Shown piece by piece: positions 53,115 through 61,431 of a DNA stretch of 64,000 nucleotides. Source of the DNA: Luidia sarsii. Lineage: Eukaryota; Echinodermata; Asteroidea; Paxillosida; Luidiidae. The translations under genes and the position numbers were made by a program. The first letter of the stretch is position 1. Each line of letters begins with the position of its first letter. Where the stretch lies: assembly GCA_949987565.1 (NCBI GenBank), contig OX465121.1, forward strand, positions 5,563,590-5,627,589, given 5' to 3'. Under the pieces are notes generated by a model. That model was not told the DNA's origin, did no database searches, and worked only from the letters and a program-made list of their open reading frames with translations.

Positions 53115-53462
53115 ATCCGTTTTGGTTTTTGAGTTATGTACATGAGTAGAAAGAGCATGTTCTAAGCTTTAATTTGGTATATATATGACTTATGTATGAT
53201 GTTCCATTGCGGAGATATACACACATTTGCATACCAGGGTTTGTTAATGAAATGAAATTAAATGAAAATGAATAACGTAGAAATGGCCCTAGAAACATTT
53301 ACCACATGAATGGAAATAGTTCAAAATGCAATTAAATCAAAAGTCCATAGCAACAGCACAGTTCCTGTTTGGCTATCGCTCTAAAAAAAATACACAATGT
53401 TAAATGTTACCCTGGAATGGATTTTCTGAATTTTCTATCATTTTGGTGAACTTCATCATTAA
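53115..53462. other. Non-coding left subterminal region of the transposon
   Basis: AT-rich sequence without a convincing reading frame, RNA gene or repeat. It contains short AT tracts (TATATATGAC near 53177) and ordinary low-complexity A/T runs. I see nothing functional beyond its position next to the TIR. Confidence 0.6.
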
Positions 53463-54160
53463 TTTTTACTCATTTGCATAATTGCCTTAAAACCATTATT
53501 CTTAGTCAAAATATAAAGACTTTCACAGAATTCACATGGGCAGTTGGAAGGTGAAAAAAAATGTCTCGCTAGTCTCAGTTGTATTTACTATAGTGTAAGT
53601 GCTGAGATGCTGAAGAAAATTACCCTTCAAAAAATTGTTTAATTTTTGGGTTAAAATACCAGGTTTTTGGTAAAAAAACGTTAATTTAATGTATTGCAGA
53701 GGTTTTATCATCAAATCTGTCACCATTATGTTTCAAAATTACAATTTCACTATAGTCAAGTAAAAGACAAAAACACTGTCTGACTTTTGGGTGGTAAAGG
53801 GAGCTTTATCTTTATTTTCACTCATTTGCATAATTGTCATAAATCAGTCTTTTTAGTAAAATATAAAGACTTAGAGAATGCACATGTGGCGGTAAGAAGA
53901 AAAAAAAGTTATCTCCCAAGTCTCAGTTGAATTTCCTACAGTGTAAGTGCTAATATTCTCAGGAAAATTACCTTTGACAAGAATATATAATTTTTGGGTT
54001 AAAATACCAGGTTTTTGGGGAAAACGCGTTAATTTAATGTATTTCAGAGGTTTTATCATCAAATCATTCACCATTTTGTATCACAATTACAATGTCAGTA
54101 TAGTCAAGCAAAAAAAAAAAACCACTGTCGGAATTTTGGGTGGAAAATTGAGTTTTTGGT
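53463..54160. repeat. Diverged tandem duplication, period about 350 bp, inside the transposon
   Basis: Two copies lie side by side, about 53463-53812 and 53813-54160. Shared anchors are ACTCATTTGCATAATTG (53468 and 53820), AATATAAAGACTT, AGTGTAAGTGCT, TTTTTGGGTTAAAATACC, GTTAATTTAATGTATT, and GGTTTTATCATCAAAT (53701 and 54049). Offsets of 348-352 bp show small indels. Both copies carry an open minus-strand frame of about 65 codons with similar peptides (53532-53726 and 53871-54074). Conservation is not obviously codon-patterned and there is no recognisable domain, so I treat this as duplicated non-coding DNA. ATTTGCAT is an exact octamer-type motif in each copy, which may be chance. Confidence 0.85.
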
Positions 54161-54381
54161 TTAAAAAATCACTTCTATGCTTATAAAACTCCTGGGGGAT
54201 TTTGGGGATCTTCTTTTATACATGTACATGTATTGTGTGACTTTGATGTTAAATCTCTTTTTTGAAGATGTGTGTGGTTCTGAGAAGAACAGTTGAACAG
54301 TCAACACTGTCTTCATGATGGACAGTTGTTGCTGTGTAGGAGGGGAGACTGGGTGTGGAGAGGAGATTGGAAGATAGACTA
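54161..54381. other. Transposon interior, no supported gene
   Basis: The segment lies downstream (minus-strand sense) of the coding remnant. It begins with the end of the duplicated region and includes TTATAAAAC and a TACATGTACATGTA alternating run near 54218. A 136-codon minus frame (54659-54249) and plus frames overlap here. They are composition-driven and have no recognisable motif. Confidence 0.5.
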
Positions 54382-54904
54382 TGGCTTTGGAACTGTTGGC
54401 AAGGGACAGGCAATGTCCTTGTTGCCATCACTGCAGGACTCGCGGATGTTGTTATACAAGTACCACTGGCATCTTGCATCAAGTCCAGGAGGAGTCTGGG
54501 GCTAAGGAAGGTCAGCAGTTGGGCGTGTGTCATGGGTTTTAGGAGCTGGAACCTTGATGTCATTGTGCTTGATTCCTGGAATGCGGCCGGGAAAAAGAAT
54601 GACATGCGTCTCATCAGAGTAGTTCCAGATGAAGTTACGCACACTGGTGTTGTCTTCATACCTCAGATGATTCTGGAAGGTTCGCCCGGTATTTCTGTGG
54701 ATCCTTGGTTTACAACCATACTCATGATAGTGCTTCTGTGTCTCGACACACAGGCTGGTTTCGATACATGAATGATGACATCTGGCGTCCACTGTAATTT
54801 TGTGCATTCCTTCGTTTCCCTACGGTTTTGTCGGTGTTGGAAGTAACACAGCGGATCTGGCCCAACGGCAGCATGTCTTTCATCTCTGTTGTCATAAAAT
54901 ACAA
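54382..54904 (-). pseudogene. Frameshifted coding remnant of the transposon-borne gene (possible transposase N-terminal half)
   Basis: Reading on the minus strand, the first frame (54904 downward) gives DMLPLGQIRC ... RNQPVCRDT. At about 54750-54731 the sense switches to a second frame (54807-54502) giving QKHYHEYGCKPRIHRNTGR ... ILFPGRIPGIKHNDIKV. After a stop at 54504-54502 that frame is open again to 54382. The order of VCRDT, then HY-x(3)-G-x(2)-PR-x-H-x-NTGR, then PGR-x-PG-x-K, matches a multicopy hypothetical protein family that I remember from marine invertebrate genomes but cannot name. In that family I recall about 15 residues between the first two motifs, so a short deletion with frameshift is inferred here. 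The C-terminal half expected to hold catalytic residues is not visible. The alternative is a captured host gene fragment. Confidence 0.55.
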
Positions 54905-55162
54905 TAAAAACAGAAAGCGAAGTTATGTTTACAGTTTGTGACTTTGAACATTTGTTGCTGTCACCGATTCACCATTCGAACATCACAAGTTTCGAAACGT
55001 AGAGTGCCAATTTGGAGGCAGGAACGAAAGATGTCAGTTTTGTAACGTCTATAAATCTTGCGGATATTACCATGAAGACTTAATAATCTTGAGGAAAATA
55101 ATAATATCTATAAGTTGCATTGTGAAAAGGAGTGCACACTGCAATGCACCGAATCAACGGCT
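54905..55162. other. Transposon interior, probable intron sequence
   Basis: No open frame, RNA or repeat is evident. The segment lies between the coding remnant at 54382-54904 and the 5' exon-like segments at 55643-56257, all read on the minus strand, so it is most simply intronic DNA of the disrupted gene. Confidence 0.45.
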
Positions 55163-55219
55163 ATCATGATAGTACTAGTACTAGTACTATTAGTAGTACT
55201 AGTACTTAGTAGTAGTGTA
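55163..55219. repeat. ACTAGT-type microsatellite, left of the hairpin
   Basis: A run built from AGTACT, ACTAGT and TAGTAGT trimers and hexamers, interrupted by the hairpin element and continuing at 55361-55395. The unit is self-complementary, so the flanks of the hairpin can themselves pair. Confidence 0.85.
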
Positions 55220-55360
55220 GTCCGAGTAACTTGGACCCGACAAGTCACCCTTTTTTATCGAATTTTGAAATTTTGAGTTTCGGGTGAAACGGTCACCCGA
55301 AACTCAACATTTCAAAATTCGATAAAAAAGGGTGACTTGTCGGGTCCAAGTTACTCGGAC
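55220..55360. mobile_element. Hairpin (foldback) MITE nested in the transposon
   Basis: A 141-bp near-perfect palindrome. Arms 55220-55286 and 55294-55360 are 67 bp each with a single mismatch, separated by 7 bp (AAACGGT). The ends read GTCCGAGTAAC...GTTACTCGGAC and are bordered by TA on each side (55218-55219 and 55361-55362), consistent with a TA target duplication. The host site is an ACTAGT-type microsatellite, which is rich in TA. It has no coding capacity. The family cannot be named from the sequence. Because it sits inside the transposon, it inserted there either before or after the transposon entered the satellite. Confidence 0.85.
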
Positions 55361-55395
55361 TAGTACTAGTACTAGTACTAGTAGTACTAGTAGTG
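55361..55395. repeat. ACTAGT-type microsatellite, right of the hairpin
   Basis: Continuation of the left microsatellite (TAGTACTAGTACTAG and so on), followed by GAGTATGCG. Together with 55163-55219 it makes a self-complementary region of about 230 bp around the MITE. Confidence 0.85.
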
Positions 55396-55642
55396 AGTAT
55401 GCGTACATCCCGTAAATGAGATTCTCTGCTTGCGACATACGGGGTTAGCACAAAATTGCAGGTCATCAGCACAGAATCAGCAGTCCATCTGCATTACGAA
55501 TTCCATAATATTGGCCCCTAATAAACTGCAAGCACTTGCAGAAACATTGGCATGTACTAATGACTGTAGGCCTTTAAAAAAAAAAGTAAAATGCTTAATG
55601 CTTCTCATTGTTCTTTAACGTGAGGAAAGGTCATTTTGTTTA

Positions 55643-55870
55643 TCAACTGAAATTTGTAAATAATTTTCCAGCTTTAATAGGGCCTGTAAAGAAATCTGAA
55701 AATATACCTCTGGACAATTCAGCTATTTCGTACTGAGAATTGACAAAGTCATCCACGGAGTATCGTCGGGAACACGGTCCATCGTTGAAAAAACTTGCAT
55801 CTGCACTGGAAGTTGCTTGCCTTGTCGCGTTGTTCGTCAACCTCAAGAGCTCCGTTCGTCTCGATGTCAT
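55643..55870 (-). pseudogene. Possible second coding exon of the transposon-borne gene
   Basis: An open minus frame of 75 codons with RRYSVDDFVNSQYEIAELSR near its middle. It lies directly downstream of the 55886-56257 segment in the same orientation. The minus strand shows a donor-like AG|GTAGAC just after the first segment, an acceptor-like GTCAATTCTCAG before TACGAAATAGC, and a donor-like AG|GTATAT after ELSR. Part of this frame may therefore be intron, with the true exon being short. No domain is recognised. The phrase DDFVNS resembles EDYFVNS in the upstream segment, which hints at a partial internal duplication. Confidence 0.35.
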
Positions 55871-55885
55871 AAACAGGCAAGACGT

Positions 55886-56257
55886 CTACCTAGACCAGGG
55901 TTCTTCTTCCTCATCGATCTCAAAGTCATCCTTGGACAATTGCGATGTGGAATCGGACTCCGAGTCATCAGATTCCGAGTCCGATTCCACATGGCAATTG
56001 TCCAAGCTAGAATTGACAAAATAATCTTCAACAAAGCGAACAATGCCTCCCTCTTCTCCGTCAGGTTTCGCATTGCGAAGATCATTCAAAGCCTCAGCAA
56101 GACACTGATCTCTTGAACACATTTTACAGCTAGATAAATCGCTCGAAAGCAATACAGACCAATCGTTTTGAACGTATTGACATGTTCCGCAACAGGCATT
56201 TGCACGTAAACACGGCCTTTGTACATAAACCAGCTGATCTGGTGTCACACAGCGCAT
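55886..56257 (-). pseudogene. Putative 5' exon: Cys-rich N-terminus with acidic Ser/Asp/Glu tract
   Basis: A minus-strand frame of 123 codons starting at ATG (56257-56255). Residues 1-55 hold several Cys (CVTPDQ, CLRANACCGTC, CKMCSRDQC), a pattern that could bind zinc. The C-terminal third is a strongly acidic Ser-rich tract (ESDSESDDSESDST, EIDEEEEP) resembling disordered regulatory segments. A stop follows shortly after a donor-like AG|GTAGAC, so the segment may be a first exon and not a whole protein. It is oriented with the remnant at 54382-54904 and lies just inside the right TIR, as expected for the 5' end of a transposase gene. No reliable family assignment can be made. The start context is weak (C at -3). 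Confidence 0.5.
55931..56006. repeat. 76-bp imperfect palindrome within the acidic coding tract
   Basis: Segment 55931-55960 is the inverted repeat of 55977-56006 with one mismatch in 30 (CTTGGACAATTGC(G/C)ATGTGG and onward). Consequently both strands encode nearly the same peptide, SLDNCxVESDSES. This explains the open plus-strand frame (55740-56024), which I do not regard as a gene. Confidence 0.9.
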
Positions 56258-56739
56258 ACGTTGAAAGGCTCACTGCGCGTGTTGGCCAATCATTGCGCTC
56301 CGTTTGGAACAGCTGACATGATGTTTTGATGCGCGTAGCAACCAGCTGGTGTCAGTTTGTTTTTAAAAAAAACACCAGTACTCATTTGCATTTACTCTTT
56401 GACCCGTGTTATGTCCAAATATGGATAGCAGACGTCCCAAGCTTTAGGATGATACCAAAATACCAATGGGGGAGTTCAAACTAACGTTCGAACAGAGGAG
56501 TAAAGATCGGACTTTTTTTACAACGTTCTAAAACAATAAACCACACAAAACCGGAACACAAATCAAAACAAAACACGTTTTTTATCATCTTTATTGATCG
56601 AAATCATGATACTTGCCTATCAGTTATGAAAGTATGGATATTAAACATGTCAAAAATCGAATAAAAAAAAAATCACATGTGTGAAGAATTTTTTACCTTT
56701 TCCACATAGAACAGTCCATTACGCGTTATAGCATAGCGC
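56258..56739. promoter_or_regulatory. Right subterminal region, likely 5' flank of the minus-strand gene
   Basis: There is no open frame. It lies upstream (minus sense) of the ATG at 56257. A CCAAT motif occurs at 56286-56290, inside TTGGCCAATCATTG, about 30 bp from the ATG. The stretch nearest the gene is relatively GC-rich with CpG (GCGCGTGTTGG, TTGCGCTCCG), then becomes A/T-rich towards the TIR. Promoter function is inferred from position and not demonstrated. Confidence 0.3.
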
Positions 56740-56772
56740 GCCTTACGGGCCTTTTTCGTAGAGCGGGTCACA
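56740..56772 (-). repeat. Right terminal inverted repeat
   Basis: The 33 bp read on the minus strand as TGTGACCCGCTCTACG, then AAAAAGGCCCGTAAGGC. It matches the left TIR at 30 of 33 positions. Confidence 0.9.
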
Positions 56773-56774
56773 TA
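56773..56774. other. Target-site duplication TA (right)
   Basis: First two bases of the resumed satellite monomer (TATGATCAAG). They duplicate the TA at 53080-53081. Confidence 0.85.
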
Positions 56775-57044
56775 TGATCAAGCAAAAAGAACTAACCTCT
56801 GTCAGCTAGGCAGCTTGTATGCACACAGACCAGTACACAACAGTCAGTCGGCAGAGTTTACCTGGAAAGAAAAATAAACATTGCAAGTTCTTATCTCCTT
56901 CATTATATTCTTGACGAAGCTGAAATTTGGTCTGCTAACAGGCCTTGAGAAAACCTATCGATCAGTATTAATAAATCTGAAATCGAGCAAAGCATCATGA
57001 ATATATGATCAAGCAAAGAGAACTAACCTCTGTCAGCTAGGCAG

Positions 57045-58199
57045 CTTGTATGTGCACAGTCCAGTACACAACAGTCAGTCGGCAGAGTTTACCTGGAAAG
57101 AAAAAAAAACTTTGCAAGTTCACATCTCCTTCATTATAATCTTGACGAAGCTGAAACTTGGTCTGCTAACAGGGCTCGAGAAAACCTATCGATCAGTTGT
57201 AATAAATCTGAAATCGAGCAAAGCATCATAAATATATGATCAAGCAAATAGAACTAACCTCTGTTAGCTAGGCAGCTTGTCTGTGCAGAGACCAGTACAC
57301 AACAGTCAGTCGGCAGAGTGTACCTGGTAAGAAAAATACACTTTGCAAGTTAATATCTCCTTCATCATAATCTTGGCGAAGCTGAAATTTGGTCTGCTAA
57401 CAGGCCTTGAGAATACCTATCGATCAGTATTAATAAATCTGAAATCGAGCAAAGCATCATGAATATGTGATCAAGCAAAGAGAACTAACCTCTGTCAGCT
57501 AGGCAGCTTGTGTGGGCACAGACCAGTACACAACAGTCAGTCGGCAGAGTGTACCTGGTAAGAAAAATACACTTTGCAAGTTAATATCTCCTTCATTATA
57601 ATCTTGACGAAACTGAAACTTGGTCTGCTAACAGGGCTCGAGAAAACCTATCGATCAGTTGTAATAAATCTGAAATCGAGCAAAGCATCATAAATATATG
57701 ATCAAGCAAATAGAACTAACCTCTGATAGCTAGGCAGCTTGTCTGTGCAGAGACCAGTACACAACAGTCAGTCGGCAGAGTGTACCTGGTAAGAAAAATA
57801 CACTTTGCAAGTTAATATCTCCTTCATCATAATCTTGGCGAAGCTGAAATTTAGTCTGCTAACAGGCCTTGAGAATACCTATCGATCAGTATTAATAAAT
57901 CTGAAATCGAGCAAAGCATCATGAATATGTGATCAAGCAAAGACAACTAACCTCTGTCAGCTAGGCAGCTTGTGTGGGCACAGACCAGTACACAACAGTC
58001 AGTCGGCAGAGTGTACCTGGTAAGAAAAAAACACTTTGCAAGTTAATATCTCCTTCATTATATTCTTGACGAAGCTGAAAGTTGGTCTGCTAACAGGCCT
58101 TGAGAAAACCTATCGATCAGTATTAATAAATCTGAAATCGAGCAAAGCATCATGAATATATGATCAAGCAAAGAGAACTAACCTCTGTCAGCTAGGCAG
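57045..58199 (+). repeat. Five-monomer C-block adjoining the transposon
   Basis: Same class order as 1613-2767, led by a TATGTGCACAGTCC/GGGCTCGAG monomer. It carries the right-arm versions of the variants (GAAATTTAGTCTG, TGTGGGCACAGACC in place of CACATACC). It is paralogous to 61894-63048. Confidence 0.8.
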
Positions 58200-59814
58200 C
58201 TTGTATATGCACAGACCAGTACACAACAGTCAGTCGGCAGAGTTTACCTGGAAAGAAAAATATACTTTGCAAGTTCATATCTCCTTTATATAATCTTGAC
58301 GAAGCTGAAAGTTGGTCTGCTAACAGGCCTTGAGAAAACCTATCGATCAGAATTAATAAATCTGAAATCGAGCAAAGCATCATGAATATATGATCAAGCA
58401 AAGAGAACTAACCTCTGTCAGCTAGGCAGCTTGTATATGCACAGACCAGTACACAACAGTCAGTCGGCAGAGTGTACCTGGTGAGAAAAATACACTTTGC
58501 AAGTTAATATCTCCTTCATTATAATCTTGACGAAACTGAAATTTGGTCTGCTAACAGGCCTTGAGAAAACCTATCGATCAGTATCAATAAATCTGAAATC
58601 GAGCAAAGCATCATGAATATGTGATCAAGAAAAGAGAACTAACCTCTGTCAGCTAGGCAGCTTGTGTGGGCACAGACCAGTACACAACAGTCAGTCGGCA
58701 GAGTGTACCTGGTAAGAAAAATACACTTTGCAAGTTAATATCTCCTTCATTATAATCTTGACGAAACTGAAACTTGGTCTGCTAACAGGGCTCGAGAAAA
58801 CCTATCGATCAGTTGTAATAAATCTGAAATCGAGCAAAGCATCATAAATATATGATCAAGCAAATAGAACTAACCTCTGATAGCTAGGCAGCTTGTCTGT
58901 GCAGAGACCAGTACACAACAGTCAGTCGGCAGAGTGTACCTGGTAAGAAAAATACACTTTGCAAGTTAATATCTCCTTCATCATAATCTTGGCGAAGCTG
59001 AAATTTAGTCTGCTAACAGGCCTTGAGAATACCTATCGATCAGTATTAATAAATCTGAAATCGAGCAAAGCATCATGAATATGTGATCAAGCAAAGACAA
59101 CTAACCTCTGTCAGCTAGGCAGCTTGTGTGGGCACAGACCAGTACACAACAGTCAGTCGGCAGAGTGTACCTGGTAAGAAAAAAACACTTTGCAAGTTAA
59201 TATCTCCTTCATTATATTCTTGACGAAGCTGAAAGTTGGTCTGCTAACAGGCCTTGAGAAAACCTATCGATCAGTATTAATAAATCTGAAATCGAGCAAA
59301 GCATCATGAATATATGATCAAGCAAAGAGAACTAACCTCTGTCAGCTAGGCAGCTTGTATATGCACAGACCAGTACACAACAGTCAGTCGGCAGAGTTTA
59401 CCTGGAAAGAAAAATATACTTTGCAAGTTCATATCTCCTTTATATAATCTTGACGAAGCTGAAAGTTGGTCTGCTAACAGGCCTTGAGAAAACCTATCGA
59501 TCAGAATTAATAAATCTGAAATCGAGCAAAGCATCATGAATATATGATCAAGCAAAGAGAACTAACCTCTGTCAGCTAGGCAGCTTGTATATGCACAGAC
59601 CAGTACACAACAGTCAGTCGGCAGAGTGTACCTGGTGAGAAAAATACACTTTGCAAGTTAATATCTCCTTCATTATAATCTTGACGAAACTGAAATTTGG
59701 TCTGCTAACAGGCCTTGAGAAAACCTATCGATCAGTATCAATAAATCTGAAATCGAGCAAAGCATCATGAATATGTGATCAAGAAAAGAGAACTAACCTC
59801 TGTCAGCTAGGCAG
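57507..59814 (+). repeat. Two tandem copies of a 1154-bp pentamer
   Basis: The units 57507-58660 and 58661-59814 share the one-base deletion CTTTATATAATC (about 58287 and 59440), AAAAAAACAC, and ATCAAGAAAAGAG. The period is 1154 and not 1155 because of that deletion. A third, slightly rearranged copy starts at 62356 and contains one extra family I monomer. Confidence 0.87.
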
Positions 59815-61200
59815 CTTGTGTGGGCACAGACCAGTACACAACAGTCAGTCGGCAGAGTGTACCTGGTAAGAAAAATACACTTTGCAAGTTAATATCTCCT
59901 TCATTATAATCTTGACGAAGCTGAAAGTTAGTCTGCTAACAGGCCTTGAGAAAACCTATAGATCAGTTTTAATGAATCTGAAATCGAGCAAAGCATCATG
60001 AATATATGATCAAGCAAAAAGAACTAACCTCTGTCAGCTAGGCAGCTTGTATGCACACAGACCAGTACACAACAGTCAGTCGGCAGAGTTTACCTGGAAA
60101 GAAAAATAAACATTGCAAGTTCTTATCTCCTTCATTATATTCTTGACGAAGCTGAAATTTGGTCTGCTAACAGGCCTTGAGAAAACCTATCGATCAGTTG
60201 TAATAAATCTGAAATCGAGCAAAGCATCATAAATATATGATCAAGCAAATAGAACTAACCTCTGATAGCAAGGCAGCTTGTCTGTGCAGAGACCAGTACA
60301 CAACAGTCAGTCGGCAGAGTGTACCTGGTAAGAAAAATACACTTTGCAAGATAATATCTCCTTCATCATAATCTTGGCGAAGCTGAAATTTAGTCTGCTA
60401 ACAGGCCTTGAGAATACCTATCGATCAGTATTAATAAATCTGACATCGAGCAAAGCATCATGAATATGTGATCAAGCAAAGACAACTAACCTCTGTCAGC
60501 TAGGCAGCTTGTGTGGGCACAGACCAGTACACAACAGTCAGTCGGCAGAGTGTACCTGGTAAGAAAAATACACTTTGCAAGTTAATATCTCCTTCATTAT
60601 AATCTTGACGAAGCTGAAAGTTAGTCTGCTAACAGGCCTTGAGAAAACCTATAGATCAGTTTTAATGAATCTGAAATCGAGCAAAGCATCATGAATATAT
60701 GATCAAGCAAAAAGAACTAACCTCTGTCAGCTAGGCAGCTTGTATGCACACAGACCAGTACACAACAGTCAGTCGGCAGAGTTTACCTGGAAAGAAAAAT
60801 AAACATTGCAAGTTCTTATCTCCTTCATTATATTCTTGACGAAGCTGAAATTTGGTCTGCTAACAGGCCTTGAGAAAACCTATCGATCAGTTGTAATAAA
60901 TCTGAAATCGAGCAAAGCATCATAAATATATGATCAAGCAAATAGAACTAACCTCTGATAGCAAGGCAGCTTGTCTGTGCAGAGACCAGTACACAACAGT
61001 CAGTCGGCAGAGTGTACCTGGTAAGAAAAATACACTTTGCAAGATAATATCTCCTTCATCATAATCTTGGCGAAGCTGAAATTTAGTCTGCTAACAGGCC
61101 TTGAGAATACCTATCGATCAGTATTAATAAATCTGACATCGAGCAAAGCATCATGAATATGTGATCAAGCAAAGACAACTAACCTCTGTCAGCTAGGCAG
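59815..61200 (+). repeat. Two tandem copies of a 693-bp trimer (right arm)
   Basis: The units 59815-60507 and 60508-61200 each contain TGTGGGCACAG with CAGTTTTAATGAATC, then TATGCACAC with GATCAGTTGT, then the GATAGCAAGGCAG/TCTGTGCAG monomer carrying AAGATAATATC and CTGACATCG. The repeats of GATAGCAAGG are exactly 693 bp apart. Confidence 0.87.
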
Positions 61201-61431
61201 CTTGTGTGGGCACAGACCAGTACACAACAGTCAGTCGGCAGAGTGTACCTGGTAAGAAAAATACACTTTGCAAGTTAATATCTCCTTCATTATAATCTTG
61301 ACGAAGCTGAAAGTTGGTCTGCTAACAGGCCTTGAGAAAACCTATCGATCAGTATCAATAAATCTGAAATCGAGCAAAGCATCATGAATATATGATCAAG
61401 CAAAGAGAACTAACCTCTCTCAGCTAGGCAG

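Larger units (their letters stand above)
53082..56772. mobile_element. DNA transposon, 3691 bp, TA target duplication
   Basis: A unique sequence inserted cleanly in the satellite. It has 33-bp imperfect TIRs (53082-53114 and 56740-56772; 30 of 33 match, with mismatches at positions 8, 14 and 27) beginning TGTGACC, and a TA duplication. TA duplications are typical of the Tc1/mariner (IS630) group, but the ends and the coding remnants do not resemble any mariner I recognise, so the superfamily is left open. The minus strand holds a broken, apparently intron-containing gene. Non-coding parts include a tandem duplication of about 350 bp, a nested hairpin MITE and a small palindrome. The coding region is disrupted, so the copy is probably non-autonomous. 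No second copy of the element occurs in the window. Confidence 0.88.

Noticed and set aside
54293..54771. Plus-strand frames at 54293-54505 and 54355-54771, and the 136-codon minus frame 54249-54659
   Set aside because: They overlap the minus-strand remnant that carries recognisable motifs, and show no domain themselves. They are treated as shadows.
55740..56116. Plus-strand frames 55740-56024 and 55817-56116
   Set aside because: They are opposite the Cys-rich/acidic minus frame. Their acidic stretch is explained by the 76-bp palindrome.
58192..58401. Minus-strand 69-codon frames at 58192, 59346 and 63041
   Set aside because: They arise only because a one-base deletion (CTTTATATAATC) opens the opposite-strand frame in three copies of one monomer. 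They are identical by duplication and have no coding features.
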